From Mesorhizobium opportunistum WSM2075 (GTDB taxonomy: Bacteria > Pseudomonadota > Alphaproteobacteria > Rhizobiales > Rhizobiaceae), in assembly GCF_000176035.2 (NCBI RefSeq), contig NC_015675.1:3538001-3602000 (forward strand): DNA of 64,000 bases, written 5' to 3'. Within the stretch, counting starts at the first letter, position 1, and every line of letters starts with the position of its first letter. A program made the translations under genes and the position numbers. Below are positions 17,611 to 27,660 of this stretch, piece by piece. A model generated the notes under the pieces. It ran no database searches. It saw nothing but the letters and a program-made list of their open reading frames with translations, and had not been told where the DNA came from.

Positions 17611-19539
17611 ATGCCGGCGCATGAAAGGCAGATGTCAGGACGGATCGCGCCAGGGCGCGTGCTTCCGCGCGTCCTGCTTTTTGCCATGGTGTGCTCGGCC
17701 GCGCTGGTCGCCGAATCAAGATCCGCGGCTGCGTTCGAGCTTTTCGGCATCAAACTGTGGGGTTCCTCCAATGACGAGGACGCCGATATCGTCGATCCGC
17801 TGCGCTACGCCGTGACCATCTCCGCCCCCGATGCCGACAAGGATCTCGTCAAGAAGCTCGAAAACGCCTCGGCACTGAAAAGCGACGAGGATCGGCCGGT
17901 CTCGGGCTCGCTCGGGCTGATGGCCAAGGCGCGCAGCGACCGCGAACAGCTTGTCGCCGCGCTTTATGCCGATGCCCGCTACGAAGGCGTGGTCACCATC
18001 ACCATCGACGGCAAGCCGCTCGACGATTTGCCGCCGGACGCCGAATTCAAGGGCCCGCAGCCCATTCCGGTGGTCGTCAACATCGCCGCCGGCCCCAAAT
18101 TCACCCTCGGCACGATCAGGCTGGAAGGCGACGCGGCGGGGCTGATGAGCGCCGACTACGGCCTGATCGCGGGCGGCGACGCAGGGTCCGGTGCGGTGCT
18201 GAAGGCCGAGGCGCTGATCGTGCGGACGCTGAAAGAACAAGGCAGGCCGCTGGCCAAGGTGACAGACCGGCAGATCGTCGCCGACCATGCCACCTCGACG
18301 CTCGACGTGACGCTGACGGTCGCCGCAGGACCGGTCGCCGGCTATGGCGCCACCACGGTTGAAGGCACCGAGAAGGTCGACCGCGACTTCACCGAATACA
18401 TGACCGGGCTGAAGCGCGGCAAGCAGTACTCGCCGCAGGAGATCAGCGACGCGCGCGACAGGCTGCTTGCGCTCGAGGTTTTCAACAGCGTGACGTTCAA
18501 GGAAGCCGACAAACTCGACGCCGACGGCAACATTCCGATCGGCGTCCAGGTCAGCGAGCGCAAACCGCGTTATTTCGGTCTCGGCGGCACCTTTTCCAAC
18601 ACCGAGGGGCTGGGCCTGGAAGGTTATTGGGGGCATCGCAACCTGTTTGGTCACGCCGAGAAGCTGCGCATCGACGGTGCCATCAGCGGCATCGGCAGCA
18701 ACGATCTGTCCGAGTTGAACTACAATGCAGGCATCATGTTCGAGAAACCCGGCGTAATCGGCCCGGCGTCGAAATTCTTCGCCGGCATCAAGACGGTGCT
18801 CGAACATCCCGACGCCTACGACCATTTCTCGATCAAGGGCAGCACCGGCCTGTCCTACGAACTGACCAAGCAGCAGACGGTGTCGGCCGAGTTCGCGCTC
18901 GACTACTCACGCATCCACGATGCCTTCGGCAAACACAAATACCTGATCGCCAGCATCCCGCTGCAATATGTCTATGACAACAGGGACAATCGGCTGAACC
19001 CGACCAAGGGCTTCCGGGTGCTGGCCTATGCCGAGCCGAGCTACGATATTCTGAGCGGTGCCGCCTTCCTCAAGCTCAAGGGCGAGGGGTCGGCCTATCA
19101 GTCGCTGGATACGGCTTCGAAATTCGTTTTGGCCGAACGCGTCGCGATCGGCTCGATCGTCGGCACCAGCCTGCAGAACGTCCCGGCCGACCGGCGCTTC
19201 TATTCCGGCGGTGGCGGCTCGGTGCGCGGTTATGCCTATCAGGGCATCGGCCCCAAGGACTTCACCGGCCAGCCGATCGGCGGCCTGTCCTTCTTCGAGA
19301 CCTCGGTGGAGATGCGCATCGCCATTACCGACACGATCGGCATCGTGCCGTTCGTCGATGCCGGCACCGTGTCGGAGAAGTCGGTTCCCGACTTTTCCAA
19401 CGTCAAGGTCGGCGCCGGCGTCGGCCTGCGCTATGTGACACCGTTCGGACCGCTGCGCATCGACGCGGCCGTGCCGCTCAACCGTGACCCCGGCGATCCG
19501 CGTTTCGGCATCTATGCCGGCATTGGCCAGGCGTTCTAG
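17611..19539 (+). CDS. tamA: Autotransporter assembly factor TamA (Omp85 family)
   Basis: Outer-membrane beta-barrel protein of 642 residues that, with TamB, inserts membrane proteins and moves lipids to the outer membrane. A signal peptide (about residues 1-40, AALVAESRSAAA) precedes POTRA-like repeats (about 55-300) and a C-terminal bacterial surface antigen barrel with RRFYSGGGGSVRGYAYQGIG, which contains the conserved RGY of the L6 loop, and FGPLRIDAAVPLN near the end. The ATG at 17611 has a weak AGGGTG site; a second ATG at 17632 is possible. tamB starts 2 bases after the stop. Confidence 0.93.
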   Translation: MPAHERQMSGRIAPGRVLPRVLLFAMVCSAALVAESRSAAAFELFGIKLWGSSNDEDADIVDPLRYAVTISAPDADKDLVKKLENASALKSDEDRPVSGSLGLMAKARSDREQLVAALYADARYEGVVTITIDGKPLDDLPPDAEFKGPQPIPVVVNIAAGPKFTLGTIRLEGDAAGLMSADYGLIAGGDAGSGAVLKAEALIVRTLKEQGRPLAKVTDRQIVADHATSTLDVTLTVAAGPVAGYGATTVEGTEKVDRDFTEYMTGLKRGKQYSPQEISDARDRLLALEVFNSVTFKEADKLDADGNIPIGVQVSERKPRYFGLGGTFSNTEGLGLEGYWGHRNLFGHAEKLRIDGAISGIGSNDLSELNYNAGIMFEKPGVIGPASKFFAGIKTVLEHPDAYDHFSIKGSTGLSYELTKQQTVSAEFALDYSRIHDAFGKHKYLIASIPLQYVYDNRDNRLNPTKGFRVLAYAEPSYDILSGAAFLKLKGEGSAYQSLDTASKFVLAERVAIGSIVGTSLQNVPADRRFYSGGGGSVRGYAYQGIGPKDFTGQPIGGLSFFETSVEMRIAITDTIGIVPFVDAGTVSEKSVPDFSNVKVGAGVGLRYVTPFGPLRIDAAVPLNRDPGDPRFGIYAGIGQAF

Positions 19540-19541
19540 AC

Positions 19542-22500
19542 ATGAAGACGGTCTGGCGCATCCTTCGCATAGTCCTCTACACGCTGCTGATCGTGGTCGC
19601 GGGCGCAATCGGTGCGCTCGTCGTGCTGACCAAGACCGAGCGCGGCCGCGACAATCTCGCCGGCATCATCTCGCGGCTCGCCTCGAGCGACGAGCGCAAG
19701 GTCACCGTCAGCGGCATCGACGGCATCTGGTCGGGCAATTTCAGCGTCGACCATGTCGTGCTGGAGGACCGCGAAGGCGCCTGGCTGGTGGCGCGCAAGG
19801 TGGCCGTCGACTGGTCGCCGACGGCACTTTTGTCGAAAAGCTTCAGCGCCGAGCGCATCGCGGCCGAGCGCATCGAACTGGCGCGTCTGCCGGTGGCCGG
19901 CACGCAACAACAGCCGGCGCCGAGCGGCACGACGACGCTGCCGGTGTCCATCGACATCAAGCAGATCGACCTGCCGGAAATCGCGCTCGGCGAACAACTG
20001 GCCGGCAGCGGCATCGCTGAGCTTGCGGCCAAGGGATCGGTCAAGGCCGATGACGCGCCGCTGGCGGTCGAGACGGTGCTCAACGTCACTCGCCATGACG
20101 GCAAGCAAGGCAATGTCGATGCCAAAGTCCATTTCGCTCCGGCCGACAACAAGCTCGACCTCGACCTCAAGGCATCGGAGCCGGCGGGCGGCATCATCGC
20201 CAACCTGCTCAACCTGCCGGACGCGCCGCCGGTCGATATCGTCGTTTCGGGCACGGGACCGCTGGCCAACTGGAGCGGTGTCGGCACCTTCCTCGTCGAT
20301 CATCGGATCGTCACCCAACTCACCGGCCGCCATCAGCTGACCGACAAGGGCCACCACCTCGAAGCCAAGGGTGACGGCGACTTCGCTTCCTTCCTGCCGG
20401 AAAACCTGAAGCCGCTGTTTGCCGGCAAGACCAGCTTCGACGTGGCGGGCACCGCCACTTCGGCCGGCGGTCTCAGTGTCGACCGGGCCAATATCGAGAG
20501 CGACGCCGTGCACGGCACCGCGACCGGCATCGTCGATCCCGCCGGGGCCAGCGATCTCGCGGTCGAACTCGCCGCCAAGGGGCCGCCCGTGGTGGTCAGC
20601 GTCGGCAGCAAGGCGCAACCGATTACACTGGCGATCAAGAATGCCACCGCCAGGGCGTTTGGCGACGGCAAGGCGCCGATCGTCGACATCGGCGCCTCCT
20701 TCGTTTCGATCGTCGTCGGCGGCACGCGGCTGGACGATCTGGCGGCGCAGCTACATTCCGACGGCTTCGACATCCAGAACCGCGCCGGGCCGGTCACCGT
20801 CAAGCTGGAGGCGGGCGGCTTGAAAACCGACGTCGCGACCTTGGCGCCGTTGATCACCGGCAAGGTCAATGTCGACCTGGCCGGGTCGGTCAGCAAGGAC
20901 GCCATTACCATCGATCAAGGCACATTGCGCTCCGATGCTGTCAACGCGTCGCTGACGGCCACGGTAACGCTCGCCGATCTGTCGATGCAGCTCAAGATGA
21001 ATGCCGATGCGGTGGCGACAGCCTTCCCGCCCCAGATCGCCTCGGTGCTCGGTGGACGCGTGAAGTTCTCGGCCGCCGCGACGCGCGATCCGCAAGGGGC
21101 GTTCGCCGCCAATTCGATCTCGCTCACGTCCGGCTCGCTCAGCGCCAGCGGCACCGCCAGCATGCAAGGCACCGACATCCAGGCCGATATCAAAGGCAAA
21201 CTGGGCGACGTTTCGGTGCTGTCGCCGACGGTCGGCATCCCGGTCGCTGGCGGCGTTGGTTTCGCGCTGTCGGCAAGCGGCGCCCTGACCGCGCCCGATT
21301 TCACCGTCTCCGCCGACAGCGACAGCCTGACGGCCTCGGGCCGCACTGTGAAGACGATCAAGCTGACGGCGAGCGGCAAGGCCGACATCGCAAACCCCTC
21401 CGCCGATATCTCGCTGACCGGTGCCGTCAACGATCAGCCGCTCGACGTCAAGGCGTCGCTGGTAACGAGCGAGGGCAAGCGTTCGATCAACGGCTTCCTG
21501 GTTTCGCTAGGCGACAACAAGGTCTCGGGCGACCTGGCGCTCGATGACAAGTTCATGCCCCTGGGCACGCTGACGCTCGCCGCGCCGGCAATCGACCAAC
21601 TGGCGGCACTCGCCGGGCAAGCGGTGACCGGCGACATCAACGGCACCATCGACTTCGCCAAGGCGGGCGACGTGCCGTCCGTCGCGATCGACGCGAAGAG
21701 CACGTCGATCGCGCGAGGCGAGGTGACGGCCAAGGCGATCACCGTCAACGCGCTGGTCGCCAACTATCTCAAGGCGCCGGCGATCTCGGGTACGATCAAG
21801 GCCGACGCGGTGACTTCGGGCACCACCGAAATCAGTGGCATCGGCGTCGACCTGAAGCGCGACGGCGACTGGACCAATTTCACTGGCGGCGCGACGATAG
21901 CAGGCATCCCGGCGACCGCGGCAGGACGGGTCAAGATCGCCGAGGGTACCACGACCGTCGAGGTCGCCTCGGGCGAGGCCACGGTGCGTGGCATCAAGGC
22001 GGCGATCGCCCAGGCCTCTGCGCTGACCATCGCCAATGGCACGGCCAGCATCGACAGGCTGGCGCTCGATATCGGTGGCGGCTCGGTGACGCTGTCGGGC
22101 AGCGCCGGCCAGACGCTCGATCTCGCAGCAAAAGTCTCCGCGCTGCCTGCCGCCCTTGCCAATGATTTTGCGTCCGGGCTCGATGCCGTGGGTACGCTCG
22201 GCGGTACAGCGCAGGTGACCGGAACGCCGGCTGCTCCGGAGGTCCACTTCGACGCGCAGCTTACCGGCGTCGAGACCAGCCAGACCCGCCAGGCCGGGCT
22301 CGGGCCGCTCGCTGTCGATGCCGCGGGCGCCTACACCATGGCCGGCGGCGTCGCCCTCGATCATGCCATGCTTTCCGGCGACAAGATTTCCGGCACGGCT
22401 TCCGGCACCATCAATCCGAACGGCGCCAGCGATTTTGCGCTTGATCTCACTTCATCCGGCCCCAGCCTGCCGCTGACGGTCGGCAGCACCGAAAGCCCGG

Positions 22501-25500
22501 TCAGGGTCGAGGTCCGGTCCTTGTCGGCGAAAGTGGCGGGGGAAAGCACGAAAGCCCGCCTCGACCTGTCCGCGATCGTTCCTTCGATCGCCACCAGCCC
22601 GGCGAAGGTGGACGGTCTTGTGCTGGCGCTGCACTCGGACGCTTTCGATCTCAAGAACCGCGCCGGGCCGGTTTCCGGCACGGTGTCGGTGGACAAGGTC
22701 GGGCTCGACAATCCCATGATCGCACCGCTGATCGCCGGCAAGATCACGGCCGCCCTCAGTGCCCGGCTGACATCGGATGCCGTCGCCATCGACAGCGGTT
22801 CGCTCAAGAGCGATGCACTCAACAGCCAGGTCGCCGGCCAGGTATCGCTGCGTGACGGCGCCATCGACCTCAAGCTGAATGCGGATGCCCCGTCATCGGC
22901 CTTGCCCGCTGCGGCGCGCGGCATGCTTGGCGAACGTGCGCAAATCAGCGCCACGCTGAAACGCGACCCCAACGGCAGCATAAACATCGATGCCTTGAAG
23001 CTGACCTCTGGCGCGCTCACCGCCGGCGGGCAGGCGAGCCTTGCCGACAACAAAGTGGCGGCCGACATCAAGGGCGCGCTGAGCGACATCTCGCTGCTGT
23101 CGAAGGATGCCAGGGGCGCCATCGCTTTCGGGCTGAGCGCCCAGGGGCCGGCCACCGCACCCGACCTGTCGCTGACCGTCGATAGCGACAGGCTGTCGGT
23201 GGCTGCGCGCGAGATCACCGGGCTGAGGCTCACGGCCACCGGCAAGGCGGATGCCGCCAATCCGGCGGCGAACGTGCAGTTGACCGGCAATGTCGCGGGT
23301 CAGGCCCTGCAAGGCAGTGCGGTGCTGGCGACGGCGGACGGCAAGAGCGCCATCAACGGCCTGCTCCTGTCGCTGGGCAAGAACAGGATTTCAGGCGATC
23401 TGGCGCTGGACGACAAGTTCGTGCCTGAAGGCACCATCTCGCTCGACCTGCCCGATATCGGACCGCTCGCCGCGCTCGCGCTGGAGAAGGCCGAAGGCGA
23501 CGTGCGCGGCACCATCGCCTTCTCGAAGAACGGCGCAGCGCCCCAGGTCGCCGTCAAGGCGACGACCGCCTCGATCACGCGCGGCGATCTCCAGGCGAAA
23601 GCCGTTTCCATCGATGCGCTGATCGCCAACTATCTCGCCGCTCCGGTGATCTCGGGCAAGATCCGCGCCGACACCGTCACCTCGGGCGGCACCGTGATCA
23701 GCGGCATCGATGTCGACCTGAAGCGTGACGGCGACTGGACCGGCTTTTCCGGCGGCGCCACGGTCAAGGGCATTCCGGCCAAGGCCGCCGGCCGGGTGAA
23801 AGTGGCGAATGGCACGACGACCATCGAGCTCGCTTCCGGCCAGGCGACCGTCCAAGGCATCAAGGCGGCCATCGCCCAGGCCTCGACGGTCAGCATCGCC
23901 AATGGCACGACGACGCTGGACCGGCTGGTGCTCAATCTCGGCGGTGGCACGGCGACGGTGACCGGCAAGGTTGGGCAGGCGCTCGACATCAACGCGACGC
24001 TGGCCCGGGTGCCGATGTCGCTCGCCAACAGTTTCTCGCCCGGGCTCGATGCCGCCGGGTCGATTTCGGGCACGGTCAAGGTGACTGGTGCCCCAGCCAG
24101 CCCGGCTGTCGCCTTCAACATCGACGCAGCCGGCGTGCAGACATCGCAGACCCGCGGCGCGGGTGTTGGTGCGGTCAGTGTTTCTTCGTCAGGCACCTTT
24201 GCCGGCAACAAACTGACCTTCAACGCCAATGTCAGCGATGGAGCCGGCCTTGGCCTCAAGGGCGGCGGCACGGTGACGACGGCGGGCACGCCGGCGCTGG
24301 CGCTCGACTTCAATGGCGGCGTGCCGTTCGGCATCCTCAGCCAGAAGCTTGCCGCGCAAGGCCTGTCGCTGACGGGAACGGCCAATGTCAAAGTCCAGGT
24401 GCGCGGCCCGGCGACGTCGCCTGTGATCGGCGGCAGCGTCAGCACCTCCGGCGCGCGGCTGGTCGATGCGCGCTCGGGCCTTGCCGTCAACGATATCGCC
24501 GCCGACGTCTCGATCGGCGGCGGCGTCGCCAGGATCAACCGGCTGACCGGAACGCTGTCGACGCGTGGCAGCCTTTCGGCCAGCGGCACGGTCGGCATCA
24601 ACCCGGCGCAAGGCTTCCCGGCCGACCTGTCGATCAAACTCACCGACGGCCGCTATACGGACGGGCGCGTGGTGACCGCCAATCTGGGCGGCGACCTGAC
24701 GATCAAGGGGCCGCTCGTTTCCGCTCCGGCGATTGCCGGCACCGTCAACCTCGCCAAGACCGTTATCACCGTTCCCGACAAATTGCCGGGCTCGCTCGCC
24801 GCGCTCGACGTCAAGCACAAGAACGCGCCCGGCGCGGTGCGGGCGCAGGACAAGGCGCTGCGCCCGGCGACGGCCAGCGGAAAGAGCGGCGGCGGCGGTC
24901 TCGCGCTGAACGTCACCGTCAACGCACCGAACCAGATCTTCATCCAGGGCAGGGGCGTCGACGCTGAATTCGGCGGCTCCCTCAAGCTCACCGGCCCGGC
25001 CTCGTCGCCGCAAGCGATCGGCACCTTCACCTTGCAGCGTGGGCGGCTTTCGATCCTCGGCAAACGGCTGACCTTCACCGAAGGCACGGTCGGCTTTTCC
25101 GGCTCGCTGGTGCCCTATCTCAACCTGACCGCGACCACGACCACGACCAGTGCGACCGTCACCATCGTGGTATCGGGCGAGGCGACCAATCCGAAATTCA
25201 CCTTCTCCTCGGTGCCGGCGCTGCCCGAGGACGAGGTGCTGGCGCAACTGATCTTCGGTCGCTCGATGTCGAACCTGTCGCCGCTGCAGATCGCGCAACT
25301 GGCTGAAGCGGCGGGGCAACTGGCCGGCGTCGGCGGCTCGACGTCGCTGCTTGAAAACCTGCGCAGCGCCATCGGCGTCGATGATCTCGACGTCACCACC
25401 GACGACAAGGGCGGCACCGCTGTCTCCGCCGGCAAGTACCTGAACGACCGCACCTATGTGACGATCCAGAAGGGCGACAAGCCGGGTTCGGGCAAGGCGA

Positions 25501-25598
25501 CCATCGACCTCAATGTCGGGCGCGGCATCAAATTGCGCGGCGAGGCGACGGACGCCGGCGAAGCCAAGGGCGGCATCTTCTACGAGAAGGAATATTGA
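19542..25598 (+). CDS. tamB: Translocation and assembly module subunit TamB, enlarged
   Basis: Inner-membrane-anchored AsmA/VPS13-like bridge across the periplasm, partner of TamA. It has an N-terminal membrane helix (about residues 7-30), a very long repetitive beta-rich body and a C-terminal DUF490 domain with SILGKRLTFTEGTVGFSG and LPEDEVLAQLIFGRSMSNLS. At 2018 residues it is longer than most TamB proteins (commonly 1200-1600), explained by a tandem internal duplication of about 622-626 residues (see the repeat entry). The start lies 2 bases after tamA, indicating coupling. Confidence 0.94.
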   Translation: MKTVWRILRIVLYTLLIVVAGAIGALVVLTKTERGRDNLAGIISRLASSDERKVTVSGIDGIWSGNFSVDHVVLEDREGAWLVARKVAVDWSPTALLSKSFSAERIAAERIELARLPVAGTQQQPAPSGTTTLPVSIDIKQIDLPEIALGEQLAGSGIAELAAKGSVKADDAPLAVETVLNVTRHDGKQGNVDAKVHFAPADNKLDLDLKASEPAGGIIANLLNLPDAPPVDIVVSGTGPLANWSGVGTFLVDHRIVTQLTGRHQLTDKGHHLEAKGDGDFASFLPENLKPLFAGKTSFDVAGTATSAGGLSVDRANIESDAVHGTATGIVDPAGASDLAVELAAKGPPVVVSVGSKAQPITLAIKNATARAFGDGKAPIVDIGASFVSIVVGGTRLDDLAAQLHSDGFDIQNRAGPVTVKLEAGGLKTDVATLAPLITGKVNVDLAGSVSKDAITIDQGTLRSDAVNASLTATVTLADLSMQLKMNADAVATAFPPQIASVLGGRVKFSAAATRDPQGAFAANSISLTSGSLSASGTASMQGTDIQADIKGKLGDVSVLSPTVGIPVAGGVGFALSASGALTAPDFTVSADSDSLTASGRTVKTIKLTASGKADIANPSADISLTGAVNDQPLDVKASLVTSEGKRSINGFLVSLGDNKVSGDLALDDKFMPLGTLTLAAPAIDQLAALAGQAVTGDINGTIDFAKAGDVPSVAIDAKSTSIARGEVTAKAITVNALVANYLKAPAISGTIKADAVTSGTTEISGIGVDLKRDGDWTNFTGGATIAGIPATAAGRVKIAEGTTTVEVASGEATVRGIKAAIAQASALTIANGTASIDRLALDIGGGSVTLSGSAGQTLDLAAKVSALPAALANDFASGLDAVGTLGGTAQVTGTPAAPEVHFDAQLTGVETSQTRQAGLGPLAVDAAGAYTMAGGVALDHAMLSGDKISGTASGTINPNGASDFALDLTSSGPSLPLTVGSTESPVRVEVRSLSAKVAGESTKARLDLSAIVPSIATSPAKVDGLVLALHSDAFDLKNRAGPVSGTVSVDKVGLDNPMIAPLIAGKITAALSARLTSDAVAIDSGSLKSDALNSQVAGQVSLRDGAIDLKLNADAPSSALPAAARGMLGERAQISATLKRDPNGSINIDALKLTSGALTAGGQASLADNKVAADIKGALSDISLLSKDARGAIAFGLSAQGPATAPDLSLTVDSDRLSVAAREITGLRLTATGKADAANPAANVQLTGNVAGQALQGSAVLATADGKSAINGLLLSLGKNRISGDLALDDKFVPEGTISLDLPDIGPLAALALEKAEGDVRGTIAFSKNGAAPQVAVKATTASITRGDLQAKAVSIDALIANYLAAPVISGKIRADTVTSGGTVISGIDVDLKRDGDWTGFSGGATVKGIPAKAAGRVKVANGTTTIELASGQATVQGIKAAIAQASTVSIANGTTTLDRLVLNLGGGTATVTGKVGQALDINATLARVPMSLANSFSPGLDAAGSISGTVKVTGAPASPAVAFNIDAAGVQTSQTRGAGVGAVSVSSSGTFAGNKLTFNANVSDGAGLGLKGGGTVTTAGTPALALDFNGGVPFGILSQKLAAQGLSLTGTANVKVQVRGPATSPVIGGSVSTSGARLVDARSGLAVNDIAADVSIGGGVARINRLTGTLSTRGSLSASGTVGINPAQGFPADLSIKLTDGRYTDGRVVTANLGGDLTIKGPLVSAPAIAGTVNLAKTVITVPDKLPGSLAALDVKHKNAPGAVRAQDKALRPATASGKSGGGGLALNVTVNAPNQIFIQGRGVDAEFGGSLKLTGPASSPQAIGTFTLQRGRLSILGKRLTFTEGTVGFSGSLVPYLNLTATTTTTSATVTIVVSGEATNPKFTFSSVPALPEDEVLAQLIFGRSMSNLSPLQIAQLAEAAGQLAGVGGSTSLLENLRSAIGVDDLDVTTDDKGGTAVSAGKYLNDRTYVTIQKGDKPGSGKATIDLNVGRGIKLRGEATDAGEAKGGIFYEKEY
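20430..24176 (+). repeat. Tandem duplication of about 1.87 kb inside tamB
   Basis: Two consecutive units, about 20430-22300 and 22308-24176, encode similar protein. Matching marks sit at a constant 1866-base offset: LALDDKF (21534 and 23400), RDGDWT (about 21861 and 23727) and TSQTR (22275 and 24141); near the unit starts the offset is 1878 (GASD at about 20547 and 22425; NRAGPV at 20778 and 22656). Units agree best in their last third (GIKAAIAQAS, IANGT). Confidence 0.85.
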
Positions 25599-25851
25599 GG
25601 GTCTGGCCCTTCACCGTGGCCAGGACTGGCGCTGTCGTAACCAGTGCAAATGTCTCAGTCTAATCGCCCGAAGAGATTTTGGCGGAATCTGGGCGCACTA
25701 GCAATTTTGCGTCAAGACTGTCGCTATCGCGCGTACCGCTCTCTTTTCAAAGTTGCACATTCGCTAACATGTTCCCAATCCAAGCCGTCTTTGACATCAT
25801 GGCCTGGATGCGGAATGTTAATCGGCGGAAAGCCAACAATGGGAGTTAGTC
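25599..25851 (+). promoter_or_regulatory. Upstream region of the peptide-type ABC importer
   Basis: A 253-base gap without a gene, AT-richer than its neighbours. It should hold the importer promoter. A GGGAG ribosome binding site stands just before the ATG at 25852; TTGCAC near 25754 might be a -35 element but no good -10 is at proper spacing. Confidence 0.4.
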
Positions 25852-27510
25852 ATGACAATCTATAAGAGTAATGGCGACAGCGTTCCGGATCACATCCTGG
25901 CCATGGCCAAGGAAGCCAAGGCAGGAACGGTGGATCGCCGCGAATTCCTGGCGCTTGCCAGCGTCTTCGGCGCGTCGACGGCCATGGCTTACGGCCTGCT
26001 CGGCCTTGCCGCTCCGACCCCGGCCAAGGCCGAGGACGTGCAGGGCAAGAAGGGCGGCGTGCTGAAAGTCGCCATGTCGGTCAAGGATCCCAAGGATCCG
26101 CGCACGGCCGACTGGTCGGAAATTTCCAACGCAGAACGCCAGGCGCTCGAGCCGCTGGTGAAATACACGAAGGAATACACCTTCGCGCCGTATCTGCTGG
26201 CGAGCTGGGACATCAATGACGACGCCACCGAATACACGCTGCATGTGCGGCCTGGTGTCGAATGGAACAACGGCGACAAGTTCACCGCCGACGACGTGAT
26301 CTACAATTTCACCCGCTGGGCCGACAAGTCGGCGGAAGGCAACTCGATGCCGGGACGCCTTGGCAGCCTCGTCGATGACACGACCAAGAAGCTGCGCGAA
26401 GGTTCGGTCGTCAAGGTCGATGACATGACGGTCAAGCTCAAGCTGAACAAGCCCGATATCGCCATCATCCCGAACCTGTGCGATTATCCCGGCCTCGTCG
26501 TGCACAAGAGCTTCGACGAGAAGGGCGCGAACTTCAAGAACTGCCCGATCGGCACCGGCCCGTTCGAACTCGTTTCCTACGATGTCGGCCAGAAGGTCGT
26601 CTACAAGCGCCGCACGACCGGCAAGTGGTGGCAGGGCGAGGCCTTCCTCGACGGCGTCGAGTTCATCGACTACGGCACGGATCCGGCTGCTACGGTTTCG
26701 GCGTTCGAGTCGGGCGAAGTGCAGACCAACCATGAGACGACCGCCGACTACGTCAAGATTATCTCGGACGTCGGCGCGCCGGCTTCGGAAGTGGTGACCG
26801 CAGCGACCGTGGTCTCGCGCTTCAACGTCAATGCCAAGCCCTACGGCGACCAGAAGGTGCGTCAGGCGATGTGCCTGGCCGTCGACAATTCGGTGGTGCT
26901 CCAGCTCGGCTACGGCAATGCTGGCACGCCGGCAGAAAACCACCATGTCGCACCGATCCATCCGGAATATGTCGAACTGCCCAAGATCCCGCGCGACATC
27001 GCCAAGGCCAAGCAGATGCTGACCGAAGCCGGCGTGATCGATTTCGAGCACGAACTGATCAGCAATGACGAGGACTACCACAAGAACACCACGGACGCGA
27101 TCGCGGCCCAGCTGCGCGAAGCCGGCATCAAGGTGAAGCGCACCGTGCTGCCGAGCTCGACCTTCTGGAACGACTGGACGAAATATCCGTTCTCGGAAAC
27201 CAACTGGAACATGCGTCCGCTTGGCATCCAGGTCATCGCCATCGCCTACCGCTCGGGCGAAGCCTGGAACGAGACGGCCTATGCCAATCCGGACTTCGAC
27301 AAGAAGGTCAACGAGGCGCTCGGGATCGCCGATGCGGAGAAGCGCAAGGTGGTGATGAAGGACATCGAGACGATGCTGCAGGAATCCGGCATCATCATCC
27401 AGCCTTACTGGCGCAAGCTCTACATCAACATCAAGCCCGAGGTGAAGAACCACTCGATGCACCCCACCTACGAGCACGACTTCGGCAAGGTCTGGCTCGA
27501 TCAGGCGTAA
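25852..27510 (+). CDS. Family 5 ABC transporter substrate-binding protein (peptide/opine/nickel class), Tat signal
   Basis: Periplasmic binding protein of 552 residues for a peptide-like solute. A twin-arginine motif [10 protein letters not shown] (Arg29-Arg30) followed by a hydrophobic stretch suggests export by Tat after folding. SBP_bac_5 features include [20 protein letters not shown], the cluster-5 block [21 protein letters not shown] and [16 protein letters not shown]. It heads an operon with two permeases and a fused double ATPase. Substrate cannot be read from sequence; oligopeptides, opines or glycosides are all possible in this family. Confidence 0.9.
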   Translation: MTIYKSNGDSVPDHILAMAKEAKAGTVDRREFLALASVFGASTAMAYGLLGLAAPTPAKAEDVQGKKGGVLKVAMSVKDPKDPRTADWSEISNAERQALEPLVKYTKEYTFAPYLLASWDINDDATEYTLHVRPGVEWNNGDKFTADDVIYNFTRWADKSAEGNSMPGRLGSLVDDTTKKLREGSVVKVDDMTVKLKLNKPDIAIIPNLCDYPGLVVHKSFDEKGANFKNCPIGTGPFELVSYDVGQKVVYKRRTTGKWWQGEAFLDGVEFIDYGTDPAATVSAFESGEVQTNHETTADYVKIISDVGAPASEVVTAATVVSRFNVNAKPYGDQKVRQAMCLAVDNSVVLQLGYGNAGTPAENHHVAPIHPEYVELPKIPRDIAKAKQMLTEAGVIDFEHELISNDEDYHKNTTDAIAAQLREAGIKVKRTVLPSSTFWNDWTKYPFSETNWNMRPLGIQVIAIAYRSGEAWNETAYANPDFDKKVNEALGIADAEKRKVVMKDIETMLQESGIIIQPYWRKLYINIKPEVKNHSMHPTYEHDFGKVWLDQA

Positions 27511-27523
27511 CCCACAGCTTGAT

Positions 27524-27592
27524 GAATGCGAAGGGCGCACCGCCCCTCGCATTCGCGGGATCGCCGCCGTTGTATTGAATGCAGCGGCGGCG
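27524..27592 (+). promoter_or_regulatory. Two consecutive hairpins between binding-protein and permease genes
   Basis: First stem 27524-27554 (GAATGCGA-GGGCG with CGCCC-TCGCATTC, one mismatch); second stem 27562-27592 (CGCCGCCGTTG with CAGCGGCGGCG). Neither is followed by a T run. They lie just after the binding-protein stop, where stems often protect the upstream mRNA and lower expression of the membrane subunits. Confidence 0.6.
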
Positions 27593-27660
27593 TGACGTCA
27601 CAAGGTTTTCGAAACAGGGTTGACCATATCTGACCCCAACCCGGCCGGCAGGGGGGCACA

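Noticed and set aside
25846..27552. A 568-codon minus-strand frame opposite the family 5 binding protein
   Set aside because: Antisense shadow; the plus strand encodes a complete Tat-exported binding protein with proper ribosome site.
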